Assembly (NCBI GenBank): GCA_003282145.1
Contig: QBZZ01000020.1
Span: forward strand, 1 to 38,889
From: SAR116 cluster bacterium AG-337-N21
GTDB taxonomy: Bacteria; Pseudomonadota; Alphaproteobacteria; Puniceispirillales; Marisalimonadaceae
Direction of reading: 5' to 3'
DNA length: 38,889 nt
Shown: piece after piece, positions 9,356 through 16,835 of the stretch
Numbering within the stretch: position 1 is the stretch's first letter
Layout: every line of letters begins with the position of its first letter
Program-made: the position numbers and the translations under genes
Notes under the pieces: model-generated
The model's input: only the letters and a program-made list of their open reading frames with translations
Databases searched by the model: none
Told to the model about the DNA's origin: nothing

Positions 9356-9462
9356 TTTTATATGGTAAGTTTAATTAATTTGAATGGATAAAATTAATAA
9401 GGCTTGACTTATTTATCATTTGAAACGCACCATAAGAGATTAATTTTCATAGGGGAGTTGAA

Positions 9463-10449
9463 ATGAAAAATTTAAAAAAAATAATTTTAGGTGTATCAGC
9501 GTTGGCTGTTGCCTCAACCTTATCCATATCTGCTATAGCAGAAGAATGGCGTGGATGGAATATTCATAAACCAGGGTATCCAAATACAGTAGCTATGGAC
9601 AAGTTTGCCGAATTGTTAAAGGAAAAAACTGGCGGCGAGATTACTTTAAAAATGTTTCATTCAGGCGTATTGGGAAACCAACCTGATGCTATTGAACAAG
9701 TTAGAGTAGGAGGACTAGCTATTGGTAACTTCAATCTTGGTCCAATAGGGCCTATGGCTGCAGAGGCAAACGTAGTTTCATTGCCTTTTATATTTAAGGA
9801 CATGGGTCATATGCATAGAGCTTTAGATGGTGCTGCAGGAGACAAAATTAGTGCTGGGATGGAAAAAATAGGAATAGTTGCGCTTGCTTGGTATGACTCC
9901 GGAGCCCGTTCATTCTACAATTCTAAAAAACCAATTATGAAGCCATCAGACGTAAAAGGTTTAAAGGTAAGAGTTATGAATAACGACCTATACTCAGGAA
10001 TGATTTCTGCTTTAGGAGGAAATCCATCACCGATGGCTTTTTCTGAAGTTTTCCAATCACTAAAAACCGGTGTGGTTGATGGAGCTGAAAATAATTGGCC
10101 TTCTTATGAATCAACAGGCCATTTTGAAGTAGCAAAATATTATTCACTTTCTCAACATTTAATTATACCTGAATGTGTATGTATAAATGATAAAGTTTAT
10201 AATAACTTATCTGCTAAAAGTAAAAAGGCTGTAAAGGAAGCTGCAAGAGAATCAGCAGAATTACAAAGAGCTTTGTGGGAAAAAAGAGCTATTTCTAGCC
10301 GTGATAAAGTAATGAAAGCTGGGGTTAAATTTAATGAAATTCCAAATAAGCAAGCTTTCATGGACGCTATGAAGCCTGTTCACACAAAATACTTGTCAGC
10401 GAATCCTGATTTAGTTCCATTGGTAAACTTAATTAAAAATACTAAATAA
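9463..10449 (+). CDS. dctP: TRAP transporter solute-binding protein (DctP family)
   Basis: A 328-residue periplasmic binding protein with a clear signal peptide, cleaved after AIA at about residue 26. The DctP fold is shown by the FHSGVLGNQPDAIEQVR stretch, the ARSFYNSKKPI stretch and GLKVRVM followed by the FSEVFQSLKTGVVDGAENN signature, which carries the carboxylate-binding region. A strong GGGGAG-type Shine-Dalgarno precedes the ATG. The family binds carboxylates such as uronic or aldonic acids; the idonate/gluconate enzymes alongside suggest a sugar acid. A perfect hairpin follows the gene and may stabilise its message. Confidence 0.93.
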   Translation: MKNLKKIILGVSALAVASTLSISAIAEEWRGWNIHKPGYPNTVAMDKFAELLKEKTGGEITLKMFHSGVLGNQPDAIEQVRVGGLAIGNFNLGPIGPMAAEANVVSLPFIFKDMGHMHRALDGAAGDKISAGMEKIGIVALAWYDSGARSFYNSKKPIMKPSDVKGLKVRVMNNDLYSGMISALGGNPSPMAFSEVFQSLKTGVVDGAENNWPSYESTGHFEVAKYYSLSQHLIIPECVCINDKVYNNLSAKSKKAVKEAARESAELQRALWEKRAISSRDKVMKAGVKFNEIPNKQAFMDAMKPVHTKYLSANPDLVPLVNLIKNTK

Positions 10450-10459
10450 AACTTTAATT

Positions 10460-10488
10460 TTATTGGCCATATTTAATATGGCCAATAA
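10460..10488 (+). promoter_or_regulatory. Perfect inverted repeat between dctP and dctQ
   Basis: A 14-base inverted repeat (arms 10460-10473 and 10475-10488) around a single central T at 10474, with a GGCC core in each arm. As RNA it would fold into a stem of about 12-13 pairs. It lies 11 bases after the dctP stop and ends 22 bases before the dctQ Shine-Dalgarno. There is no U-run after it, so it is not a classical intrinsic terminator. It may instead protect dctP mRNA from 3' decay, or partly terminate, to give more binding protein than permease, as is known for binding-protein operons. Confidence 0.65.
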
Positions 10489-10521
10489 CAAATCTGACAA
10501 ATATTTATATGGAGATTAATT

Positions 10522-11040
10522 ATCAATAAAAAATCTCTTAAATTATTAGAAATTTATAATAACCTATTAGAAAAAATTGCTTACGTTTGTAATCTTGTAA
10601 CTGGATTTGCTCTGATTGTGATGACAGTAATTTTCAGCTGGTTAGTTTATGGAAGATATGTTTTAAACTCTACACCAACATGGGTAGAACAAGTTTCTCT
10701 TTTGCTTGTAGTCTTAATTGGTTTTTTAGGTGCAGCTATAGGAATTCACAAAGGGACACATTTAGGAGTATCCTACTTTAGAGACAGAATGCCTATTGTA
10801 TTAAAAATTATTTTTGACTTAACAACTCATTTTATGCTCATGATATTTGGTTATGTTATGATGGTATATAGTTATAAATTAGTTGTTTTCAAATGGAGCA
10901 CACAAATTCCTTTAATTCATATTCCAGAGGGGCTAAGAGCAGTCCCTATTATGATTTGTGGAGGATTAATTGTACTTTTTTCGATTGGTCATTTGTTAAA
11001 TTATAAGGGTACCATTACTAAGAATATCAAGCCTAAATGA
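10522..11040 (+). CDS. dctQ: TRAP transporter small permease (DctQ family), non-canonical start
   Basis: A small four-helix membrane subunit of the TRAP transporter. The first in-frame ATG is at 10618, but starting there would cut into the first transmembrane helix. The frame is open back to the TGA at 10495-10497 and upstream codons give a normal DctQ N terminus (NKKSLKLLEIYNNLLEKIAY). GGAG at 10511-10514 stands seven bases before an ATC at 10522, and an ATT lies at 10519; no ATG, GTG or TTG exists in frame before GTG 10615. The start is therefore inferred as ATC (about 172 residues). It sits between dctP and dctM. Confidence 0.8.
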   Translation: MNKKSLKLLEIYNNLLEKIAYVCNLVTGFALIVMTVIFSWLVYGRYVLNSTPTWVEQVSLLLVVLIGFLGAAIGIHKGTHLGVSYFRDRMPIVLKIIFDLTTHFMLMIFGYVMMVYSYKLVVFKWSTQIPLIHIPEGLRAVPIMICGGLIVLFSIGHLLNYKGTITKNIKPK

Positions 11041-11050
11041 GGTAGAAAAT

Positions 11051-12331
11051 ATGGGCTTATTAATAATGATGGGAATTTTTGCTTTCGGAGTGGTTATTGG
11101 AGTTCCTGTAGCCTTTGCTCTCGGCATTGGGGCAGTGTCAGCATTCTACTTTGAGGGATTACCCCTAATTATTGCTTTTCAAAGAATTATATCTGGAATA
11201 AATGTTTTTTCTTTACTTGCCATTCCTTTTTTTATTTTCGCAGGCGAATTAATGTTCCATGGAGGTATAGCAGTAAGGTTAGTTAGATTAGCCTCCTCTG
11301 CAGTTGGTGCTGTAAGAGGAGGTCTTGGTGTCGTGAACGTTTTTGCATCTATGCTTTTTGGAGGAATTTCAGGATCAGCAGTTGCCGACGTTTCAGCTCT
11401 TGGTTCAATATTAATTCCAGTGATGAAAGAAAAAGGATATGACGAAGACTACGCGGTAAATGTAACTGTCACCTCTTCTATTGCAGGCATCATGATACCG
11501 CCTAGCCACAATATGATTTTATTTGCTGTTGCGACTGGCGGTGGGGTGTCAATCACTCAACTCTTTTTATCTGGGATAATACCAGGCGTTGTCATGTGTG
11601 TTTGTTTGGCTTTAGTTGCTTACTTGGTGGCTGTTCAAAGAGGTTACAAATCAGAAGTTTTTCCGGGATACTATGCTCTGTTTTTACATTTTGTGACTGC
11701 ACTACCAGGTCTGTTTACTGCAGTTATAATAGTGGGGGGAGTATTATCAGGTATTTTTACAGTAACAGAATCAGGTGCATTTGGGACTCTTTATGCTTTC
11801 CTAGTTACAGTTTTTGTTTATAGGGCTTTAACTTGGGAAAATTTTAAAATTGCTGTGATTAATTCTGTTAAGACTACATCTATGGTTATGATACTAGTTG
11901 CTAGTGCATCTGCTTTTGGTTACATGTTAACTTTTTATCAAGTTCCATCCCAAATGATAACCTTTATGAATGGTATTTCAAGTAATCCTATTGTTATTTT
12001 ATTGATGATCAACATAATGTTATTAGTCTTGGGAATGATTATGGACATGGCTGCATTGATCCTAATTTGCACGCCAATTTTTTTACCATTAGCTGTATCT
12101 TTAGGGATGGATCCCCTTCAATTTGGTATGGTATTGATGATGAACTTAGGACTTGGTTTATGCACACCTCCAGTAGGTGCCTGTCTTTTTGTCGGCTGTG
12201 CAATTGGTAAAGTACCAATTGAACGAGTTGTAAAAACAATTTGGCCATTTTATTTTGCAATCTTTATTGCACTTATGCTTACTACTTTTATACCTGCTAT
12301 ATCCTTAACTTTACCAAATTTAATAAAATAG
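11051..12331 (+). CDS. dctM: TRAP transporter large permease (DctM family)
   Basis: A 426-residue, strongly hydrophobic protein with about twelve membrane segments. It has the DctM features GVPVAFALG near the N terminus, a FAGELMFHGGIAVRL stretch, FGGISGSAVADVSALG, the MIPPSHNMI motif and a C-terminal CTPPVGACLF. It forms the transport channel with DctQ and uses a sodium or proton gradient. It starts 10 bases after dctQ, with a GAGG just before the ATG, so the three TRAP genes and the lactonase after them form one operon. Confidence 0.94.
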   Translation: MGLLIMMGIFAFGVVIGVPVAFALGIGAVSAFYFEGLPLIIAFQRIISGINVFSLLAIPFFIFAGELMFHGGIAVRLVRLASSAVGAVRGGLGVVNVFASMLFGGISGSAVADVSALGSILIPVMKEKGYDEDYAVNVTVTSSIAGIMIPPSHNMILFAVATGGGVSITQLFLSGIIPGVVMCVCLALVAYLVAVQRGYKSEVFPGYYALFLHFVTALPGLFTAVIIVGGVLSGIFTVTESGAFGTLYAFLVTVFVYRALTWENFKIAVINSVKTTSMVMILVASASAFGYMLTFYQVPSQMITFMNGISSNPIVILLMINIMLLVLGMIMDMAALILICTPIFLPLAVSLGMDPLQFGMVLMMNLGLGLCTPPVGACLFVGCAIGKVPIERVVKTIWPFYFAIFIALMLTTFIPAISLTLPNLIK

Positions 12332-12370
12332 TTATCTTATTTAAATTTTTGTAATTTTGGAGAAAATAAA

Positions 12371-13267
12371 TTGAACAATATTCACGTAGATTGCGTGTTA
12401 GATATAAAAGCAGATTTAGGAGAAGGTCCTATTTGGTCAACTGCAGATCAAAATCTTTACTGGGTTGATATAAATAACTGCCAACTAAACAAGTTCAATC
12501 CCATAAATGGTAAAAATAAAACTATAAATGTTGGTAAACCAATTGGATGTTTTGCAATTAAAAAGAACCTTAATATTATATTAGCTCTTACTAGTGGTTT
12601 TTTTGAATTAAACCAAAATGATAAAAGTATGAAATTCATAAATAATCCAGAGAATAATATTTTAGATAATAGATTTAATGATGGAACCGTTGACTTAAAG
12701 GGAAGGTTCTACGCCGGAACAATGGCAATTAATGGTTCAAATATAGGTGCTGAGCCTAGAGGTAGTCTTTATTGCCTTGATAAGTCTGGTAGAGCAAAAA
12801 AAACTATGGAAGGTTTTCATACTATTAATGGCTTGGCTTTTTCACCTGAAGGTAGAACAGCTTACATATCTGATAGTGCTCCTTGGATCAGAACTATATG
12901 GGCATATGATTATGATTTAGATGAAGGTATTTGGTCTAACAAACGTATTTTCTTTGATACTAAGGTTACTGCAGGAAGACCAGATGGCGGTTGTATTGAC
13001 ACAGACGGTTGTTATTGGATGGCTGGAGTTTCTGGTTGGGAAATAGTACGACTTACACCAAAGGGCAGTATTGATATGATTATAAAAATGCCAGTAGAGA
13101 AACCTACTAAAATTGCCTTTGGGGGGAAAGATCTAGATATTATATATGTCACATCTATTGGAAAAGATATAACTAAAGGAACAGAAGAAAAACAACCTTT
13201 AGCAGGTGGAATATTTGCTTTGAAAGTTCCTGGAGTTAAAGGAATGCAATTTCCCTTTTTTGTATAA
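12371..13267 (+). CDS. SMP-30/gluconolactonase family lactonase
   Basis: A 298-residue six-bladed propeller of the SMP-30/gluconolaconase/LRE family. Metal ligands expected for the family are visible: E in DLGEGPIW near residue 19, N in the INGLAFSPEG stretch near 148 and D in AGRPDGGCID near 200. The family opens sugar lactones to aldonic acids. It starts with TTG, chosen by a GGAG eight bases upstream at 12359-12362. It follows dctM by 39 bases. The neighbouring idonate/gluconate dehydrogenases suggest that it feeds aldonates into that pathway. Confidence 0.87.
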   Translation: MNNIHVDCVLDIKADLGEGPIWSTADQNLYWVDINNCQLNKFNPINGKNKTINVGKPIGCFAIKKNLNIILALTSGFFELNQNDKSMKFINNPENNILDNRFNDGTVDLKGRFYAGTMAINGSNIGAEPRGSLYCLDKSGRAKKTMEGFHTINGLAFSPEGRTAYISDSAPWIRTIWAYDYDLDEGIWSNKRIFFDTKVTAGRPDGGCIDTDGCYWMAGVSGWEIVRLTPKGSIDMIIKMPVEKPTKIAFGGKDLDIIYVTSIGKDITKGTEEKQPLAGGIFALKVPGVKGMQFPFFV

Positions 13268-13272
13268 AACTA

Positions 13273-14157
13273 TTATTCTAAATCTAACTCTATCAAACCG
13301 CTTATGTATTCATTTGGTCCCAGAAAGTTACAATCTATATTTTCTTTTTTTCCTTGCGTTAAGTTAAAGCCGTCAGTTGGATGACTTACTGGCTCAATAC
13401 AAAAATATTTCTCTGCTTTTGGAACATGGACGATTAAATGGTTGAAAATTTTGTCCACTTTCATTGTAATTTTTTTCTTTTTATAAGGCCAAATAATTTG
13501 AACCTTTCCACTAAAATTTTCATAACACACTGTTTTTTCATTATTCCACAATGCTTTTCCATTTCTAAAATTAAAGGTATTTTCTACAGGCTTAGTTTTA
13601 GTTGGAAAATCTTCCGGTTGTCCTACCCATTCTCTTGAAGCATTGAATCTTAATTTAATCTCATCATTAAAATTAAAAAATGGGTGTATTCCAAATCCAA
13701 AAGGCATGATGTTTTTTGAATTATTCAGGAGTTTTAGTTCAATTTTGCATGAGAACGCAGTCAAATAAATTGATTGAGTTATTTCATATGACCAAGGCCA
13801 ACCGAATTTATCTGCTTCATGTCGATAAATTAAAATAACAGAAGAACTTGATTGTTCTACAATACTCCATTCACTTAAGTATCCATGACCATGAATTGCA
13901 TGAGGAAAAGCATTTTGATTCAAGTTATATTCTAATCCATTAAATCTAAATTTTGCATTCTTAATTCTATTAGAAAATGGAGCTAATGGAAAACTCCCAC
14001 CTTTAAACAAATGAATATACTTTAGATCATGGAGAGGTATTGGACGTAAAACATGAAAATCGTCAAAAATTAACCTACTAATTCTTCCACCAATTTCAGG
14101 TAAAAGATCTAATTTGATTTTCTTATTTTGTAGGGTAATTACTTTTAAAATTTTCAT
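13273..14157 (-). CDS. Aldose 1-epimerase family protein
   Basis: A 294-residue protein with the galactose-mutarotase fold: an N-terminal LLPEIGGRISRL, SFPLAPFSNRIKNAKF with the sugar-binding NR, a likely catalytic histidine in AIHGHGYL, FGFGIHPFF and a C-terminal FCIEPVSHPTDGFN containing the likely catalytic Glu. It interconverts anomers of an aldose or a related sugar. It overlaps the enolase-superfamily gene by 4 bases (ATGA), so the two are translationally coupled and should act on the same sugar. Its tail faces the lactonase gene with only 5 bases between. Confidence 0.87.
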   Translation of the reverse strand: MKILKVITLQNKKIKLDLLPEIGGRISRLIFDDFHVLRPIPLHDLKYIHLFKGGSFPLAPFSNRIKNAKFRFNGLEYNLNQNAFPHAIHGHGYLSEWSIVEQSSSSVILIYRHEADKFGWPWSYEITQSIYLTAFSCKIELKLLNNSKNIMPFGFGIHPFFNFNDEIKLRFNASREWVGQPEDFPTKTKPVENTFNFRNGKALWNNEKTVCYENFSGKVQIIWPYKKKKITMKVDKIFNHLIVHVPKAEKYFCIEPVSHPTDGFNLTQGKKENIDCNFLGPNEYISGLIELDLE

Positions 14158-15380
14158 AAATCATTTTTTGAGGTTTTTCTGATAATCGTATTTGGTGATT
14201 TTAAAAGGGAGTCCTGCAATTCTGTACCTAAGCCAATTCCATCCATAGGTAATGCAAACCCTTTTTCAATCTTAGGAAGGTTATTTACTAACTTTTTATA
14301 AAAGCCATTATAATAGGACCTTACACTTTCTAGTATCATTGAGCTTGAAAATGCAAGGCTTATATGAAGATTTGCAATCCAGACAATCGGCCCAGTACAA
14401 TCATGGGGACACATCATTCTGTTATTGGCATGAGCTATACCTGATATTTTTATAGCTTCTGAAATACCTCCAATCCAACCTAAATCATAGTGCATATAAT
14501 CTATAGCGTCTAAAGCTAAAGCATCACGATACCATATAGCTGTCCCTAAGGCTTCACTGCCTGCAACAGGAGCTATGATGTTTTTTCTAAACTCAGCAAG
14601 ATCTTTTAAGTGAGCCATATTTATAGGGTCTTCGTGCCAAAAAACATCAAATTCATCTACTTGACGGGCTATTTTTAAAGCTGGCGCTAATTGCCATAAT
14701 GAATGATATTCAAGCATTATATCAATCTTATTTCCAACAGCTTTACGTATTTTTTCAATTCGATTTATACCTTCCTTTAAATTTTCCAAGGATATCATTT
14801 GACCTTTCGTTGGAAATGCAAATTCATCAAATGGCCAAATTTTCATTGCTGAAACACCTTCATCCAATAGACTCTGTGCTAATTCCCCTGGGTTTTGAGC
14901 TTGCATTTCTAAATCGTCATAATTATTTTTTTCTTTTTTTACATTAGTTGATCCTACTGTCCGAGACTGCGAATTTGCATTCCAGTTATACCCATCAGCA
15001 GCACATGTATTATATATTGGTATGTAATCTCGACTTAGACCTCCTAACATGTCTACTAAACTCAAATTACAAGCTTTAGACTTTAAATCCCAAAGTGCTA
15101 TATCAACCGCAGAATTTCCTCTATATTCAACTGATCTTGTTGGGTATCCTATATATCTGTTAGCTGTCCAGTTAATTAGGTTATCTGAATGTTCATTTAT
15201 TCTAAGGGGGTCCCTGCCAATTAGATAGGGCGCACATGTTTCGTGCAAATAAGATATTATAGCTTTAGGGTTCCTAAATGTTTCTCCTAAGCCCGTCAAA
15301 CCCTCATCAGTATAAAGTTTAATCCAAACAAGATTAGAATATTCAGTATTTTGTATTGTTTCTATTGCAGTAATTTTCAT
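14154..15380 (-). CDS. Mandelate racemase/muconate lactonizing enzyme family protein, probable sugar-acid dehydratase
   Basis: A 408-residue enolase-superfamily enzyme. Visible functional positions are K180 in AMKIWPFD, E224-Y-H226 in place of the usual Asp-x-Asn or Asp-x-His first metal ligand, E250 in HEDP, E276 in AGSEALG, D299 in HYDLGWIGG and H326 in PHDCTGP. The last two look like the Asp-His general base pair of sugar-acid dehydratases. It probably removes water from an aldonic or aldaric acid, but the substrate cannot be named. AAGG six bases before the ATG overlaps the stop of the small upstream gene, so translation is probably coupled. Together with the epimerase and regulator it forms a minus-strand operon. 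Confidence 0.82.
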   Translation of the reverse strand: MKITAIETIQNTEYSNLVWIKLYTDEGLTGLGETFRNPKAIISYLHETCAPYLIGRDPLRINEHSDNLINWTANRYIGYPTRSVEYRGNSAVDIALWDLKSKACNLSLVDMLGGLSRDYIPIYNTCAADGYNWNANSQSRTVGSTNVKKEKNNYDDLEMQAQNPGELAQSLLDEGVSAMKIWPFDEFAFPTKGQMISLENLKEGINRIEKIRKAVGNKIDIMLEYHSLWQLAPALKIARQVDEFDVFWHEDPINMAHLKDLAEFRKNIIAPVAGSEALGTAIWYRDALALDAIDYMHYDLGWIGGISEAIKISGIAHANNRMMCPHDCTGPIVWIANLHISLAFSSSMILESVRSYYNGFYKKLVNNLPKIEKGFALPMDGIGLGTELQDSLLKSPNTIIRKTSKNDL

Positions 15381-15388
15381 TTAAGACC

Positions 15389-15493
15389 TTAAACCAAAGA
15401 AGTAAAAATAAATGTTTTGGCCCCTAAAAAGAAAAAAAATAGAGCAAGTATTATTGCAATCCCTAACAAACCCTTACCAATTTCTTTAAACAT
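15389..15493 (-). CDS. Small single-pass membrane peptide (34 residues)
   Basis: A short frame of 34 codons plus TAA. After a basic start (MFKEIGKG) it has one hydrophobic helix, about residues 9-32, rich in Leu, Ile and Phe. An AGG overlapping the TAG stop of the upstream regulator lies eight bases before the ATG. Its own stop overlaps the Shine-Dalgarno of the enolase-superfamily gene, which starts 8 bases later. This tight fit between two genes supports real translation. No known family was recognised. It could be a small membrane partner of the pathway or a translational coupler. Confidence 0.55.
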   Translation of the reverse strand: MFKEIGKGLLGIAIILALFFFFLGAKTFIFTSLV

Positions 15494-15502
15494 TTTTTTT
15501 GC

Positions 15503-16372
15503 CTATTTATTATTGAAACGTACTGTTCCTAAATCATTAATATTATAACCAAAAAAATTTGAAGCAGTATTTAAAAAATCGTCAGATCTAGAAAAACTCA
15601 AAAGTCTTTGAAAAGGTTTTTCAAACCAAGAAATTCTATTTACAACAATATCAAATCTTTCAGTAGCAATATGAAGAAATCCCAGTTGATGCTTTTTAGC
15701 CTCAGATGCAAGACCAAGAGTTACGTCTGCATTGTCAGATAAAATAAGTGAAACAGCGTCGTTTTCAGAGTAGGTGACTTCAGTGCCAATAAAATCAGAT
15801 GATTTAATATTTTCTCTTTTACATATATATCTTAAATAATTGTCTGATCCAGATCCACTTTGCCTAGTAACAAGTCTCTGACCAAGGAATTCATTTATAG
15901 ATTTCTTTTCACTTTTTTCTTTTGGTTTATAGATTAAACCTCTATCTCTTTTAGCCCATTCCATTAAAACAAAATCTTGTTTTTCTAGACATTTTTTTAC
16001 TATTGGAACATTCCAAGATTCCAAATCACTATCATAAATATGAAGCCCTGACGCCATACCCTGATTAAGTTTAAATCTTTCTAAACCTTCTGTACTCCCA
16101 TCAAATGACATTGCAATTCCAGATTTTGACTGTTTGACTGCTAATTCTAGAAGAGGATCATGACTTCCTAATAGTATATTTGGTGGATTTTTTTGATTAG
16201 ATATATTGTTTTGTCCACCAGAAATCCAATTTGATATTTCAGATTTAGAAAACAATAATTTACCCATTACTCTTGAATAAGGAACTTTGTCTGTAGAAAC
16301 TAAATCGTAAACTTTTCTTGGTTTAATTCTTAGAAACTCTGCTAATTCATCAGTTGTAAAGTATTCAGACAT
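15503..16372 (-). CDS. Excisionase-type HTH regulator with periplasmic-binding-like sensor domain
   Basis: A 289-residue regulator. Residues 1-52 form a MerR/excisionase-like helix-turn-helix (FTTDELAEFLRIKPRKVYDLV, then KLLFSKSEISNWI). Residues 65-289 resemble the type 2 periplasmic-binding-like domain (PBP-like, related to molybdate-binding proteins) fused to such HTHs, with GSHDPLLELA, RQSGSGSDNYLR and an ADVTLGLASEA stretch. It could sense molybdate or tungstate and control the divergent cofactor genes. It also leads the operon with the small peptide, dehydratase-like enzyme and epimerase, so a sugar-acid ligand cannot be excluded. It diverges from the ModE-like gene over a 59-base gap. 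Confidence 0.8.
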   Translation of the reverse strand: MSEYFTTDELAEFLRIKPRKVYDLVSTDKVPYSRVMGKLLFSKSEISNWISGGQNNISNQKNPPNILLGSHDPLLELAVKQSKSGIAMSFDGSTEGLERFKLNQGMASGLHIYDSDLESWNVPIVKKCLEKQDFVLMEWAKRDRGLIYKPKEKSEKKSINEFLGQRLVTRQSGSGSDNYLRYICKRENIKSSDFIGTEVTYSENDAVSLILSDNADVTLGLASEAKKHQLGFLHIATERFDIVVNRISWFEKPFQRLLSFSRSDDFLNTASNFFGYNINDLGTVRFNNK

Positions 16373-16410
16373 AAGCTCATTTCCATAATAAATATTTAGT
16401 GTATTTTTAC

Positions 16411-16425
16411 ATTATACTATATAAT
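16411..16425. promoter_or_regulatory. AT-rich inverted repeat between the two regulator genes
   Basis: ATTATA at 16411-16416 and TATAAT at 16420-16425 form a perfect 6-base inverted repeat around CTA, in the 59-base gap between the divergent regulators. The right arm also reads as a -10 consensus but is only six bases from the rightward ATG, so it would give a nearly leaderless message. It could be an autoregulatory operator. AT-rich palindromes arise easily by chance in this genome, so confidence is low. Confidence 0.3.
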
Positions 16426-16431
16426 TAGTTA

Positions 16432-16824
16432 ATGAAAAATAGATCTGTAAATTTAAAAAATTCTTCCTTACCACCTAGACTAATAAATGAAAATAAAAAT
16501 GGTGTTAAGATCAAAGTTTATATTAATAGTCATATGATTGGTGCTGGGAAAATGGAGCTGTTTAACTTAGTTGCTAATAAAGGTTCTATCAGATCAGCTG
16601 CAAAAGAAATGGGTATGAGTACAAGAAAAGCAACTATGCTTCTTAAAACTATAGAAGAAGCATTCTCAACACCTGTTTTAGAAAAAAAAAGGGGAAATAA
16701 AGGTACACATATTACTTCTTTTGGAAAAGAGCTTTTAATAAAATACTTAAATTTATGCGATCATTTATCAAATGAATCTCAAGAATTCATTAATTGGGTG
16801 GCATCAAAACAAACTCTTAAATAA
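16432..16824 (+). CDS. ModE-type winged helix-turn-helix regulator, DNA-binding domain only
   Basis: A 130-residue protein that matches the N-terminal winged HTH of ModE and LysR-like molybdenum regulators: GAGKMELFNLVANKGSIRSA, then AAKEMGMSTRKATMLLKTIEEAF and a basic wing (LEKKRGNKGTHITSFG). The C-terminal molybdate-binding (MOP/TOBE) domains of full ModE are absent; the protein ends shortly after the dimerisation helix. It is the first gene of an operon with fdhD (11-base gap) and mobAB. Without its own sensor it may respond to another protein or bind constitutively; that is inference. Confidence 0.85.
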   Translation: MKNRSVNLKNSSLPPRLINENKNGVKIKVYINSHMIGAGKMELFNLVANKGSIRSAAKEMGMSTRKATMLLKTIEEAFSTPVLEKKRGNKGTHITSFGKELLIKYLNLCDHLSNESQEFINWVASKQTLK

Positions 16825-16835
16825 AAGGTAAGACT

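Noticed and set aside
9404-9436. Sigma-70 promoter before dctP (TTGACT as -35)
   Set aside because: The -35 is good but no acceptable -10 lies at 16-18 bases, so I do not call a promoter.
10460-10488. Intrinsic terminator after dctP
   Set aside because: The stem is strong but no U-run follows, and dctQM clearly belong to the same operon.
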